Shown: piece by piece, positions 42,907 to 52,439 of the stretch
Position numbering within the stretch: position 1 is the stretch's first letter
Layout: every line of letters starts with the position of its first letter
Source of the DNA: Flavobacterium sp.
GTDB lineage: Bacteria; Bacteroidota; Bacteroidia; Flavobacteriales; Flavobacteriaceae
DNA: 64,000 nucleotides
Assembly: GCF_017744675.1 (NCBI RefSeq)
Contig: NZ_JAGIAV010000004.1
Span: 1,243,033-1,307,032, forward strand
Direction: 5' to 3'
Position numbers and translations under genes: made by a program
The notes under the pieces: generated by a model
Databases searched by the model: none
The model's input: the letters and a program-made list of their open reading frames with translations, nothing else
Told to the model about the DNA's origin: nothing

Positions 42907-43806
42907 ATGACGTCGCAAAACAATGTATTAAAGGGTGTTTTTTTGGTTGCTTTAGGAGCCACTACTTACGGAATGCTAGCTACTTTTGTAAAAATGGCCT
43001 ATTCCGAAGGATACACAACTGCAGAGGTAACGACATCACAGTTCATATACGGAATTCTAGGTATTCTTATCATCAATCTTTTTCAGCGCGTTAAAAACAA
43101 AAATACAGCTGTAAAAGCTTCTTCAAAAAACATTTTCAGTTTAATGCTTGCAGGAACTTCGTTAGGAATGACAAGTTTATTCTATTACTTGGCTGTAAAA
43201 TACATTCCAGTTTCTATCGGAATCGTTTTATTGATGCAAACGGTTTGGATGGGAGTTTTACTCGAAATGTTTTTAGAAAAAAAACTGCCTTCAAAACAAA
43301 AAGTCATTGCGGTTTTTATAGTACTTTTTGGGACTGTTTTAGCCACCAACATCATTAATAATGATATCGAATTAGACTGGAGAGGTTTGGTTTGGGGAAT
43401 GCTGGCTGCAGCTTCTTTTACTACAACAATGTTTACTGCCAATCGTGTTGCAACTGAAATTTCATCAGCACAAAGAAGCCTTTATATGCTTTTGGGTGGT
43501 GCTATTATTGTTTTTTCGTTTGCATTTGCTACACAAGTAACTGCTTTTAACCTAGACATTTTCTTAAAATGGGGAATTGTATTGTCTTTGTTTGGAACTA
43601 TTATTCCGCCACTTTTAATGACAGCAGGTTTTCCTTTAACAGGAATCGGATTGGGGAGCATTGTTTCTGCTCTTGAACTTCCGGTTTCGGTAATGATGGC
43701 CTTTGTATTATTAAACGAAAAAGTAATCTTTTCTCAATGGGTTGGTATTGTTTTGATTATACTTGCCATAATTATTATGAATGTAAATTTCAAGTCCAAA
43801 AAATAA
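42907..43806 (+). CDS. EamA-family (DMT) membrane transporter
   Basis: This is a 299-residue inner-membrane protein with about ten hydrophobic helices arranged as two EamA halves (GVFLVALGATTYGMLATFVKM and GLVWGMLAAASFTTTMFTANR). DMT transporters of this group export or import small metabolites such as amino acids; the substrate cannot be predicted. It is probably transcribed alone from the -7 box at 42870-42877. The charged N-terminus and small loops are typical. Confidence 0.85.
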   Translation: MTSQNNVLKGVFLVALGATTYGMLATFVKMAYSEGYTTAEVTTSQFIYGILGILIINLFQRVKNKNTAVKASSKNIFSLMLAGTSLGMTSLFYYLAVKYIPVSIGIVLLMQTVWMGVLLEMFLEKKLPSKQKVIAVFIVLFGTVLATNIINNDIELDWRGLVWGMLAAASFTTTMFTANRVATEISSAQRSLYMLLGGAIIVFSFAFATQVTAFNLDIFLKWGIVLSLFGTIIPPLLMTAGFPLTGIGLGSIVSALELPVSVMMAFVLLNEKVIFSQWVGIVLIILAIIIMNVNFKSKK

Positions 43807-43893
43807 CGCCAAATACACATTATTAAAAAAATCACATCTGTAATGCAATAATTGTTAATTTTTTTATAATTTAGTGATAAACAACTAAATATC

Positions 43894-44250
43894 ATGATTT
43901 TACCTTGGCATTTATATTTAATGGCTTCTTTATATATTCTTGCTGGGATAAATCATTTTAGAAAACCTGGAATGTATATCAAAATCATTCCGCCCGCATT
44001 TAAAAACCCCAAATTAATAAATATTTTAAGTGGTGCTTCTGAAATTATTCTGGGCATCTTTCTAATTCTGCCTTTTTCAACACATATTGCCGCCTGGGGA
44101 ATTATAATGCTATTAATTGCTGTTTTCCCTGCCAATTTGTACATGTATCAAAATAAAAAAGCAGGTTTTGGTTTACCATCATGGATTTTATTTGTACGTT
44201 TGCCCTTACAAATTGTTTTAATTTATTGGGCTTACCAATATACAGTCTAA
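43894..44250 (+). CDS. DoxX-like small membrane protein
   Basis: This is a 118-residue integral membrane protein with four hydrophobic segments. It resembles the DoxX-like family, with YILAGINHFRKPGMY in the first helix-loop and GASEIILGIFLILPF in the second. No enzymatic residues are evident. The aquaporin gene begins 26 bp after its stop, so these two and the GlsB-like gene may be one operon. Confidence 0.72.
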   Translation: MILPWHLYLMASLYILAGINHFRKPGMYIKIIPPAFKNPKLINILSGASEIILGIFLILPFSTHIAAWGIIMLLIAVFPANLYMYQNKKAGFGLPSWILFVRLPLQIVLIYWAYQYTV

Positions 44251-44276
44251 ACATTAACCATTAAAATTATTTTATT

Positions 44277-44984
44277 ATGAAAAAATTATTTGCAGAGTTT
44301 TTTGGAACTTATTGGCTTGTTTTTGGAGGATGCGGAAGCGCACTATTTGCAGCAGGAATTCCAGATTTAGGAATTGGATTTGCAGGTGTTGCACTAGCTT
44401 TTGGTTTAACGGTACTTACAATGGCGTACGCTGTTGGCCATATTTCTGGCGGTCATTTTAATCCAGCTGTTTCTTTTGGCTTATGGGCTGGCGGAAGATT
44501 TTCTGCCAAAGATCTTATTCCTTATATCATTGCACAATGCGTAGGAGCTGCTGCTGCTGCGGGAACTTTATACACAATAGCGTCTGGAAAAGCGGGTTTT
44601 GCAATTGATAGTACAAAAGCGGGAGCCTTTGCATCTAATGGTTTTGGAGCTTTTTCTCCTGATGGTTATTCGCTTCAAGCTTGTTTCATCGCTGAATTTG
44701 TTCTTACTTTATTCTTTTTATTAGTGATTTTAGGAGCAACAGATAAATTTGCAAACGGCAGATTTGCAGGAATTGCAATTGGTTTGGCTTTAACTTTAAT
44801 TCACTTAATCAGTATTCCAATTACCAACACTTCTGTAAACCCAGCGAGATCTTTATCTCAAGCTATTTTTGTGGGTGGAGAGCCATTGTCTCAAGTTTGG
44901 CTGTTTTGGGTTGCCCCTATTCTTGGTGCATTAGCTGGAGGTTTCCTTTATAAAACGCTCTTGCAAAATCATGCAGAAGCATAA
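44277..44984 (+). CDS. aqpZ: Aquaporin Z-type water channel
   Basis: This is a 235-residue inner-membrane channel with six helices and the two pore NPA motifs: GGHFNPAVSFGLWAGG (first) and SVNPARSLSQAIF (second). The Arg after the second NPA, part of the selectivity filter, is present, and the Cys-free narrow-filter context fits AqpZ rather than glycerol facilitators. It lies between DoxX-like and GlsB-like membrane genes, possibly an osmotic-stress group. Confidence 0.93.
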   Translation: MKKLFAEFFGTYWLVFGGCGSALFAAGIPDLGIGFAGVALAFGLTVLTMAYAVGHISGGHFNPAVSFGLWAGGRFSAKDLIPYIIAQCVGAAAAAGTLYTIASGKAGFAIDSTKAGAFASNGFGAFSPDGYSLQACFIAEFVLTLFFLLVILGATDKFANGRFAGIAIGLALTLIHLISIPITNTSVNPARSLSQAIFVGGEPLSQVWLFWVAPILGALAGGFLYKTLLQNHAEA

Positions 44985-45025
44985 TGTATCTTTAGAAATC
45001 ACTAACAAATAAACTAAACAGAATC

Positions 45026-45265
45026 ATGGGATTTTTATATTTCTTGCTCATTGGCGCTATTTCTGGATGGCTAGCTGGCCAAATTTGGAAAGGCGGCGGC
45101 TTTGGGCTAATTGGTAATATTGTAGTTGGAATTATTGGCGGATTTATAGGCGGATGGATTGCCGGCAAACTTGGTATTGGCGGTGGCGGACTTCTCTGGC
45201 AGATTATAATTGCTGTTGGAGGCGCTTGGGTTTTATTGTTTATAATAAGCCTTATCAAAAAATAA
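45026..45265 (+). CDS. GlsB/YeaQ/YmgE stress-response membrane protein
   Basis: This is a 79-residue protein with three Gly-rich transmembrane segments (FLLIGAISGWLAGQIWKGGGF, IVVGIIGGFIGGWIAGKLGIG), the hallmark of the transglycosylase-associated/GlsB family. It is often induced by stress; the molecular role is unknown. It is 41 bp behind aqpZ and followed by a terminator. Confidence 0.88.
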   Translation: MGFLYFLLIGAISGWLAGQIWKGGGFGLIGNIVVGIIGGFIGGWIAGKLGIGGGGLLWQIIIAVGGAWVLLFIISLIKK

Positions 45266-45284
45266 TGCCTTAAATAATAATTTT

Positions 45285-45330
45285 GAAAGAGAAAATCAGA
45301 TATATTTATATTTGGTTTTCTCTTTTTTCT
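45285..45330 (+). terminator. Terminator after the glsB-like gene
   Basis: AAAGAGAAAA (45286-45295) pairs with TTTTCTCTTT (45316-45325), then TTTT. The loop is AT-rich. Confidence 0.7.
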
Positions 45331-45379
45331 TTGAGGAAAACCGAAAGAAAGCTTTAATTAATTCAAATATTTATGGATC

Positions 45380-46216
45380 ATGAATGACATTATTAATTAT
45401 TTTTCTACGATTCCTTCTTCGCATAGAAGTTTGATTTTAGTGGGCGGCATTACTATTTTCTGGCTCATTGAAAACAGTTTCCCTTTGTTTAAAATGCAGT
45501 ACAAAAAGTGGCCTCATGCCGGAATAAATTTGTTTTTTACCTTTACTACTATTGTTGTCAATTTTATCTTGGCCTTTATTTTAATAAAAACTGCAGCTTG
45601 GACTGTAGATCATAATTTTGGAATTCTGCAATGGCTACCACAAATGCCAATGTGGCTTTATACCTTAATTGGTTTATTGCTCTTGGATTTAATTGGGGCT
45701 TATTTAGCGCATTTTGTAGAACATAAAGTAAAAATTCTTTGGCAATTCCATTTAGTGCACCATACCGATACTTGGATCGATACAACAACAGCAAACAGGC
45801 ATCATCCAGGAGAAAGTGTCGTACGTTTTGTCTTTACCACTTTAGGCGTTTTAATTGTGGGAACTCCAATGTGGATGGTCTTTCTTTATCAGTCATTATC
45901 TGTTATTGCTTCACAATTTAATCACGCCAACATTTCGCTTCCAGAAAAGTTGGATGTATTCTTAAGTTATTTTATTGTCTCTCCCAATATGCACAAAGTA
46001 CACCACCATTATGTTCTGCCTTACACAGATAGTAATTACGGAAATATATTTTCTGTATGGGACAGGCTTTTTGGAACCTTTACTTATCTGCCAAAAGATC
46101 AGCTCGTATACGGTGTAGATACTCATATGACAGCCGAAGAAAATAATCAATTGGCGAATCTGCTAAAAATTCCATTTCAAAAATCAAGATCCTTCAAAAA
46201 CAGCCAAAATCATTAA
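45380..46216 (+). CDS. Sterol desaturase / fatty-acid hydroxylase superfamily protein
   Basis: This is a 278-residue membrane di-iron enzyme. Several hydrophobic helices frame the three histidine boxes: HFVEHKVKILWQFHLVHHTD, NRHHPGES and HKVHHHYVLPYTDSNYG. The family hydroxylates or desaturates lipid substrates, for example carotenoids or fatty acids. The substrate here is unknown and no neighbouring lipid gene helps. It is a single gene between terminators. Confidence 0.87.
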   Translation: MNDIINYFSTIPSSHRSLILVGGITIFWLIENSFPLFKMQYKKWPHAGINLFFTFTTIVVNFILAFILIKTAAWTVDHNFGILQWLPQMPMWLYTLIGLLLLDLIGAYLAHFVEHKVKILWQFHLVHHTDTWIDTTTANRHHPGESVVRFVFTTLGVLIVGTPMWMVFLYQSLSVIASQFNHANISLPEKLDVFLSYFIVSPNMHKVHHHYVLPYTDSNYGNIFSVWDRLFGTFTYLPKDQLVYGVDTHMTAEENNQLANLLKIPFQKSRSFKNSQNH

Positions 46217-46328
46217 AAAAAGTATACTTTACTGAAACAACTTATTATTTTTTTTTATAATATTGATACAAGAATTGAAAATCAATCTATTAATAATTAA
46301 CACCCTATTTTGAATTAATTTTCACGAG

Positions 46329-46607
46329 ATGAAAAAGAGTAGCCGCAAAGAATTAACTCCGGAACAAACCGAAAGACTTGTTTCGTTAGCTTTAGAAGAA
46401 AGAAATCCATTTGAAATTATTAAAAAAGAATTTGGATTGGCAGAGAAAGAAGTCCTAGACCTCATGAAAAAGAAAATGCCTCTTGAAAAATTTGAAATGT
46501 GGAAAAAGAAGGCAATTGCAAATAAACCGAAACCAAAACCAGTAAAAATAGATGATTTTGATGAAGATTTGGACGGAAAATATTATATCAAGAATAAATT
46601 AGACTAA
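46329..46607 (+). CDS. TIGR03643/DUF2805 family small protein
   Basis: This is a 92-residue basic cytosolic protein. Its core, ERNPFEIIKKEFGLAEKEVLDLMKKKMPLEKFEMWKKK, fits the DUF2805/TIGR03643 family, which has a predicted helix-turn-helix-like shape. The acidic/basic tail is poorly conserved. It may bind nucleic acid, but this is untested. It is monocistronic with its own terminator. Confidence 0.8.
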   Translation: MKKSSRKELTPEQTERLVSLALEERNPFEIIKKEFGLAEKEVLDLMKKKMPLEKFEMWKKKAIANKPKPKPVKIDDFDEDLDGKYYIKNKLD

Positions 46608-46612
46608 CATAA

Positions 46613-46640
46613 AGCTCCTGTTTTTGCAGGAGTTTTTTTT
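46613..46640 (+). terminator. Terminator of the DUF2805 gene
   Basis: CTCCTG (46615-46620) pairs with CAGGAG (46627-46632) around TTTTTG, followed by eight T. A textbook intrinsic terminator. Confidence 0.85.
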
Positions 46641-46716
46641 ATTTTAAAAATAATGTTATTTTTCAGTAACTTTTCGTCACTTTTTGTGTCAAATATAATT
46701 AACTAAACATATACAA

Positions 46717-48573
46717 ATGAAAAAAATACTTTACACCTTAGCTCTAGCGGTAACTTTTTGGAGCTGTAAAACAGGGAGCACTGGAGCCGCAAAAAGCAAT
46801 ATAGTTGAAGTTAATATCAATCTTACCGATGTTAAAGACGATAAAGTTTTAGTAACTGTTACTCCACCAGCTATAAAAACAGACGAAATTGTTTATAGCA
46901 TTCCAAAAACCGTTCCGGGTACTTATTCTACAGATAATTACGGAAAATATTCTGAAGATTTTAGAGCATTTGATGCCAAAGGAAATCCGCTTACGGTAAA
47001 AAGATTAGACGATAATTCTTGGTCTATCTCAAACGCAAAAACATTAAAAAGAATCACTTATCTGGTAAACGATACTTTCGATACTGAAAAAGGAACTGGA
47101 TTTGGAAATGATGACGTTTTTTCTCCAGCAGGAACAAATATCGATGCAGGAAAAAATTTCATGGTTAATACACATGGTTTTGTAGGGTATTTTCAAGATA
47201 AACTAGATGTTCCGTACAAAGTTACGATTACGCATCCTGAAACGCTTTGGGGAGCAACTTCCATGACAGATCAAGATGCAAGCAATACGTCTGATGTATT
47301 TACAACTTCTCGTTATGCTATTTTGGTAGAAAATCCAATTATGTATTCTAAACCTGATTACACTACTTTTAATGTAAACGGAATGGATATCTTAATCGCG
47401 GTGTACTCGCCTACTGGAAAATATACTGCGGAGAGCATTACTCCAGAGATGAAAACAATGATGACAGCGCAGAAAAACTTTTTAGGAAAAGTAAACTCGA
47501 CTAAAAAATACACTGTTTTATTGTATTTGTCAAGCATGGCAAAAGATGATGCTCACGGTTTTGGTGCTTTAGAGCATCCAACTGCAACAACTGTGGTTTT
47601 ACCAGAGTCTATGCCAAAAGAAAAATTGGTAGAATCTATGAAAGATGTCGTTTCTCACGAATTCTTCCACATCGTTACTCCGTTAACTATTCACTCAAAA
47701 GAAATCCAATATTTTGATTACAATGCACCAAAAATGTCTGAGCATTTATGGATGTATGAAGGTGTTACTGAGTATTTTGCTAATCTTTTCCAAATCAATC
47801 AAGGTTTAATTACCGAAGCAGAATTCTATACTCGTATTGCTGATAAAATTGAACAAGCTAAAGGTTTAAATGATACAATGTCATTTACTCTAATGAGTAA
47901 AAATGTTTTAGAACAGCCTTACAAAGACCAATACTTAAATGTATACCAAAAAGGTGCTTTAATTGGTATGTGCATCGATATTATCATTAGAGAAAAAAGC
48001 AATGGAGAAAGAGGAATTCTAGACTTAATGCACAAATTATCTGATGAATATGGTATTGAAAAACCTTTCAACGATGACGAATTATTTGCTAAAATCACTT
48101 CCTTGACGTATCCTGAAGTGGGCGAATTCTTAAACAAGTATGTTGCAGGAACTACTCCAATTCCTTACGATTTTTATTTAGCTAAAGTTGGTGTTACAAA
48201 AGCAAGCGAGAAAAAAGCTGGAAATCCGTTTATAAAAGGACAAACTCCTTACATTACAGTTGATAAGCAAACAAAAGAAATCATGGTTCGTCCTGACTCT
48301 GAATCAATAGCGTTCTTTAAAAATCTGAACTTAAAAGGTGGCGATAAAATTCTTGCTGTAAATAATAAATCATACAGTCTGGATAACATTTACGATTTGA
48401 TTACAGAAAGTGAAAACTGGAAAGAAAACGATCCTATCACGCTTAAAATCAAACGTGGCACAAAAGAAGAAACTATAAAAGGAACTGTAAAATTGCCTTT
48501 TGAAGAATCAGAAACTTTTAAAGCAACAGACGCTTCAAAAGAGAAACTTAAAAATGCATGGTTAAAAGGATAA
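46717..48573 (+). CDS. M61-family metallopeptidase with PDZ domain, lipoprotein
   Basis: This is a 618-residue exported lipoprotein (lipobox FWSC, Cys about 17). The N-terminal beta domain is followed by the gluzincin zinc site SHEFFHIVTP (HEFFH at about 314) and MYEGVTEYFANLF with the third ligand Glu. A PDZ domain (about 500-600, MVRPDSESIAFFKNLNLKGGDKILAVNNKSY) closes the protein. This is the M61 glycyl-aminopeptidase architecture. It should cleave peptides at the envelope. It is a single gene with a very strong terminator. Confidence 0.92.
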   Translation: MKKILYTLALAVTFWSCKTGSTGAAKSNIVEVNINLTDVKDDKVLVTVTPPAIKTDEIVYSIPKTVPGTYSTDNYGKYSEDFRAFDAKGNPLTVKRLDDNSWSISNAKTLKRITYLVNDTFDTEKGTGFGNDDVFSPAGTNIDAGKNFMVNTHGFVGYFQDKLDVPYKVTITHPETLWGATSMTDQDASNTSDVFTTSRYAILVENPIMYSKPDYTTFNVNGMDILIAVYSPTGKYTAESITPEMKTMMTAQKNFLGKVNSTKKYTVLLYLSSMAKDDAHGFGALEHPTATTVVLPESMPKEKLVESMKDVVSHEFFHIVTPLTIHSKEIQYFDYNAPKMSEHLWMYEGVTEYFANLFQINQGLITEAEFYTRIADKIEQAKGLNDTMSFTLMSKNVLEQPYKDQYLNVYQKGALIGMCIDIIIREKSNGERGILDLMHKLSDEYGIEKPFNDDELFAKITSLTYPEVGEFLNKYVAGTTPIPYDFYLAKVGVTKASEKKAGNPFIKGQTPYITVDKQTKEIMVRPDSESIAFFKNLNLKGGDKILAVNNKSYSLDNIYDLITESENWKENDPITLKIKRGTKEETIKGTVKLPFEESETFKATDASKEKLKNAWLKG

Positions 48574-48585
48574 TTTCTTTTTACG

Positions 48586-48634
48586 ACATAAAAAAAACCG
48601 TCTCGTTTTATTAACGAGACGGTTTTTTTTATGT
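48586..48634. terminator. Strong bidirectional terminator after the M61 gene
   Basis: A 22-bp perfect stem (ACATAAAAAAAACCGTCTCG at 48586 onward, mirrored at 48613-48634) surrounds the loop TTATT. It merges into the following palindromic repeat. Confidence 0.85.
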
Positions 48635-48724
48635 CATTGCGAGGAACGAAGCAATCACATATAGAATATCTTTATTCACAAAATTCACTTATGTTAGTGA
48701 GATTGCTTCGTTCCTCGCAATGAC
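48632..48724. repeat. Palindromic repeat, GCGAGGAACGAAGC family, copy 2
   Basis: A 24-bp arm beginning TGTCATTGCGAGGAACGAAG (48632-48655) is perfectly mirrored at 48701-48724. Its inner right flank TGTTAGTGAGATTGC is also shared with copy 1 at 20191-20279. It lies between convergent genes here. Confidence 0.8.
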
Positions 48725-48745
48725 TTTGTGTAGAATTATTTAAAA

Positions 48746-49189
48746 CTACTTCTTCACCGGAAATTTCCAGTCAAACTCATCTTTGCCGTTGATGATGGCT
48801 CCAATTTCAAACTTAACCACTTCATCAAATTCTGTTTGAAGGATAAACCAATTGTCTTCGTTGAAGTAATTTTCGAAAGTATCAAAAGTTTCTTGAGTGT
48901 ATTTTGTGATTCCTTTTGCTGCGAAATCTTTCTTTACATCAGCAATTTTTCTTCCGATTAATTGGAATCCGAAAACTTCTAGGCTACTGCTTGATGCTAC
49001 AATATATCCCAATTTAAGATCTTCTTCCTCATAAAAAGTTAATCTCATTTTATGAGCATTGTAAACAAAAATTACGTTGTCGTCTTCGTCTTTATAGTTT
49101 TTATCAGGTTTTCCTAAAACTGCTGTTACATCATTCTGCTTCATTCCGAAAAGCAGTTTATCAATTCCTGATTTTAGATTTATTTTCAT
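48746..49189 (-). CDS. Hypothetical cytosolic protein
   Basis: This is a 147-residue protein without signal peptide or membrane segment. KLLFGMKQNDVTAVLGKPDK recalls the G-M-x-x-x-V-x-x-x-LG-x-P pattern of small sensor-like domains, but I do not recognise a named family. The rest alternates beta strands and acidic helices. Its start ATG is clear, and its stop is near the palindromic repeat. Function unknown. Confidence 0.75.
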   Translation of the reverse strand: MKINLKSGIDKLLFGMKQNDVTAVLGKPDKNYKDEDDNVIFVYNAHKMRLTFYEEEDLKLGYIVASSSSLEVFGFQLIGRKIADVKKDFAAKGITKYTQETFDTFENYFNEDNWFILQTEFDEVVKFEIGAIINGKDEFDWKFPVKK

Positions 49190-49284
49190 ATCTCGTTTTC
49201 TTTATTTGAAGTGCAAATTTCGTGAAGTTTTTTGTTGTTTTGCCATGAATTGGATAAATTTTCTCGATTTTAAATATCTTAACA

Positions 49285-49319
49285 TAAACCCGACAGGTTT
49301 TTAAAACCTGTCGGGTTTA
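49285..49319. terminator. Palindrome downstream of the GH92 gene
   Basis: TAAACCCGACAGGTTTT (49285-49301) is mirrored perfectly at 49303-49319 with a single central base. It follows the GH92 stop by 16 bp in the leftward direction and probably ends that transcript. ACCTGTCGGGTTT palindromes are frequent intergenic elements in Bacteroidota. Confidence 0.6.
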
Positions 49320-49335
49320 ATAACGCATCGAATGT

Positions 49336-51672
49336 TTAATTTTTATAATTCTTCTTATTCGGTTTACTCGCCATATAAAAAATAATTTTTCCGCCATTCA
49401 TAACATCTTCATGTTTTAAGAAAGGTCTAGAAAGTTCTTTTCCGTTTAAAAGCACTTTTGAAACAAACACATTTTTATCGGATTGGTTAATTGTTGCGAC
49501 TTCAAAAGTTTTTCCGTTTTCTAAACTTAAAACCGCGTTTTTCAATAACGGACTTCCTAAAGCATATTCATCAGAGCCTGGAGCAACTGGATAAAACCCT
49601 AAACTGCTGAAAATATACCAAGCGCTCATTTGCCCGAAATCGTCATTTCCGCCTAAACCATCAGCGCCATTTCTGTACATTTTTTTCAAGATCATTCTAA
49701 TTTTATCTTGGGCTTTCCATGGAGAATCGGTCCAATTGTACAAATAAACTACGTGGTGCGAAGGTTCGTTTCCATGAACATAATTCCCGATGATTCCGTC
49801 TCTGGTAATATCTTCAGTGTTTTCAAAATATTTATCTGGAAGATGCATATTGAACAGCGAATCTAGACGGACTTTAAACTTCTCGTTTCCTCCCATCAAT
49901 TGAATCATATCGGCAGGATCTTGCGGAACATATAAGCTGTAATTCCAAGAGTTTCCTTCAATAAAACCTTGTCCGTGTGTGTCTAACGGATCAAATTCTT
50001 TCTTGAAAGTTCCGTCATTCAATTTCGGACGCATAAAACCCGTTTTTTCGTCATAGACATTTTTATAATTTTTCGATCTTTTGATGAATTCATTATAAAC
50101 CTCAGTTTTCCCTAATTTCTTAGCAGCTTGCGCAATTGCCCAATCGTCATAGGCATATTCTAAAGTTTTAGAAACTGAAGCTCCGTTTTTATCTTCAGGA
50201 ACATATCCTTTGTCCATGTAAAACTCCAAACCGTCATAATATGGCACTTTTGCGGTATTCACACAGGCTTGAAGCGCTTTTTCTGCGTCAAAATTGATAT
50301 TCCCTTTTACAATGGCATCTGCCACAACCGAAACGGAATGATAACCAATCATACACCAATTTTCATTGGCATAATGTGACCAGATGGGAAGCATTTTATG
50401 AACGCTTTGATCAGAATGCGCTAGCATGGAGCTTACCATATCGGCATTTCTTTTTGGTTGCACAATGTTGAATAAAGGATGCAAAGCGCGATACGTATCC
50501 CAAAGCGAATAACTGGTGTAATTGGTAAAGTTTTCAGCTTTATGCACATTCATATCCAAACCTTTGTAATTTCGGTCTAAATCCATGTATTCTGTTGGAC
50601 CTAAAAAGGCATGATACATTGCGGTATAAAAATTAACCAAGTCTTCTTTTTGAATGGTTTCAACTTGAACCTTATTCAATTCTCTATTCCAAACGTCCTG
50701 ACTTTGTTTTTTTACTTTTTCGAAATCCCAACCTGGAGTTTCTTTTTTCATATTTTCTAATGCACCCGCAGAACTCACAGGAGACAGCGCCATTTTAATT
50801 TTGATTTTTTCTCCCTCATTGGTATCAAAATCAAAGAACAATTTTAGGTTTTGGCCTGCCATTTCAGGAAAGTTTTTTGTTTGGTCAAATCTTCCCCAAA
50901 AACCTCTGTAAACGCTTTTTTCTTGTGCGGCTTGTCCGTAGCTTTTAATTGGCTTATTGAAAGACATGGCAAAATAAACCGTTCTCGTTCTCGCCCATCC
51001 GTTGGTCTGACGGTAACCTGTTATTAAAGTATCATTTTCTACACGAACAAACGTCCAAACATTCTTTTTATCGTAATTGTAGATTCCTGAAGTCAAATCT
51101 AAAATTATATGCGCATCACTAGATTTTGGGAAAGTGTATTGATGCATTCCCACGCGAGTTGTTGCCGTCAATTCTGCTTTAATTTTATGATCCTCTAAAA
51201 AGACGCTGTAATAAGCTGGCTCCGCTTTTTCTGTCGAATGCGAAAATGCCGATCTATAACCCGACAAAGGTTTTGACGCCACGCCTGGATTCAATTGCAG
51301 TTTTCCTGTTGTGGGCATGATTAAGAAATCGCCTAAATCAGAATGTCCTGTTCCGCTGAAATGCGTATGGCTAAAACCCACAATTGTTTTATCTTCGTAT
51401 TGATAACCAGCGCAGTATTTATACACTTCTCCGTTGTATTTCCCATTTAAACTGTACGCAATGGTGTCGGTTTCTGGGCTTAATTGCACGCTCCCAAAAG
51501 GAACTGTCGCTCCTGGATAAGTATGTCCCATTCTGGCTGTACCAATCATTGGGTCTACGTATTGAATAAGGTTTTGCTTTTCGCCTGTCTTCTTTTGTCC
51601 TACAACTGCATTTGTAGAGAGTAGTAGAGCCAATGCTCCAAGAAGAAAATTACTGCACTTTGTTTGAATCAT
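49336..51672 (-). CDS. GH92-family alpha-mannosidase
   Basis: This is a 778-residue exported glycosidase with signal peptide MIQTKCSNFLLGALALLLST (cleavage near VVGQ). GH92 landmarks are VDPMIGTARMGHTYPGATVPFG at the start, HTHFSGTGHSDLGD, the SLWDTYRALHPLF helix, GNSWNYSLYVPQDPADMI, GNEPSHHVVYLYN and GGNDDFGQMSAWYIFSSLG near the end. GH92 enzymes are calcium-dependent exo-alpha-mannosidases. It would release mannose from yeast mannan or N-glycans in the periplasm. No SusC/SusD pair is adjacent, so it is a stand-alone enzyme, 22 kb from the main locus. Confidence 0.95.
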   Translation of the reverse strand: MIQTKCSNFLLGALALLLSTNAVVGQKKTGEKQNLIQYVDPMIGTARMGHTYPGATVPFGSVQLSPETDTIAYSLNGKYNGEVYKYCAGYQYEDKTIVGFSHTHFSGTGHSDLGDFLIMPTTGKLQLNPGVASKPLSGYRSAFSHSTEKAEPAYYSVFLEDHKIKAELTATTRVGMHQYTFPKSSDAHIILDLTSGIYNYDKKNVWTFVRVENDTLITGYRQTNGWARTRTVYFAMSFNKPIKSYGQAAQEKSVYRGFWGRFDQTKNFPEMAGQNLKLFFDFDTNEGEKIKIKMALSPVSSAGALENMKKETPGWDFEKVKKQSQDVWNRELNKVQVETIQKEDLVNFYTAMYHAFLGPTEYMDLDRNYKGLDMNVHKAENFTNYTSYSLWDTYRALHPLFNIVQPKRNADMVSSMLAHSDQSVHKMLPIWSHYANENWCMIGYHSVSVVADAIVKGNINFDAEKALQACVNTAKVPYYDGLEFYMDKGYVPEDKNGASVSKTLEYAYDDWAIAQAAKKLGKTEVYNEFIKRSKNYKNVYDEKTGFMRPKLNDGTFKKEFDPLDTHGQGFIEGNSWNYSLYVPQDPADMIQLMGGNEKFKVRLDSLFNMHLPDKYFENTEDITRDGIIGNYVHGNEPSHHVVYLYNWTDSPWKAQDKIRMILKKMYRNGADGLGGNDDFGQMSAWYIFSSLGFYPVAPGSDEYALGSPLLKNAVLSLENGKTFEVATINQSDKNVFVSKVLLNGKELSRPFLKHEDVMNGGKIIFYMASKPNKKNYKN

Positions 51673-51777
51673 TTTTATCGTTTTTCTTAGAAATCTTTAC
51701 TGATATTTTAATGCAGAAAAGTACAACAAAATCTATTTTTAAAAAACATAAATTTAGCAGGAATCGAAAGGTTTAAA

Positions 51778-51785
51778 TATCTTTG
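51778..51785 (+). promoter_or_regulatory. Putative -7 box for the 51810 gene
   Basis: TATCTTTG matches TAnnTTTG, 24 bp upstream of the ATG. A -33 element is not clear. Confidence 0.45.
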
Positions 51786-51809
51786 ATATACTAAAAGCGC
51801 AACCAAAGC

Positions 51810-52433
51810 ATGAAAAAATATATTTTAATTATACTTTCTTTTTACTCGCCGTTTATTTTTTCTCAAAAAGTAGAAAGCCGCAGATTAACTAAACCAGAAA
51901 TTTCACAACGTGAACTTGAAAATGCAACTGAATTTCCCATTTATAAAGCATTTGAATTCAGCGATAAAGGCGGTATGTACGAATTGGTTTTAGGCGAAAA
52001 CCAGAAAACAATTTCTAAGAAAGATACTTTAAACACCAAAATACAGGCGATTTGTGTAATTAACGATCACGGCGGATTCTTAGAAAAATGGAGAATTAAC
52101 GATTTGCTGGAAAATACTACTCCGAAAGAAACAAACATCTGGTTTTGGACAAAATATTGCAGCACCAAAGATGTTGATGGCGACGGCTATATTGATCCTG
52201 TAATCGTTTATGGAAGTAGAACGGAAGATGGTTATATACGTCGCGTTAAAATTATTACGGTTTATAAGAACAAAAAATACGTTATCCGAGCAGTAGAATG
52301 CGATTTGGACAGTTGCAGAAGTTTTGAAAAAGATCAAAATTGGAATACGCTTCCGCAGAAAATAAAAACGTATGTTAATCAGTTATTAGAAAAAATGAGA
52401 AAAGAACAGGATTTGCTTTTGAAAAATGGGTAG
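51810..52433 (+). CDS. Exported protein of unknown function (possibly M949_RS01915-like)
   Basis: This is a 207-residue exported protein (signal peptide MKKYILIILSFYSPFIFS). It contains a DVDGDGYIDPVIVYGSRTEDG segment resembling a dockerin/EF-hand-like calcium loop. Proteins of this look are sometimes labelled as surface polysaccharide biosynthesis proteins after a Riemerella gene; I can support only weak resemblance. It is probably monocistronic, transcribed from the -7 box at 51778. Confidence 0.65.
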   Translation: MKKYILIILSFYSPFIFSQKVESRRLTKPEISQRELENATEFPIYKAFEFSDKGGMYELVLGENQKTISKKDTLNTKIQAICVINDHGGFLEKWRINDLLENTTPKETNIWFWTKYCSTKDVDGDGYIDPVIVYGSRTEDGYIRRVKIITVYKNKKYVIRAVECDLDSCRSFEKDQNWNTLPQKIKTYVNQLLEKMRKEQDLLLKNG

Positions 52434-52439
52434 ATTTAA

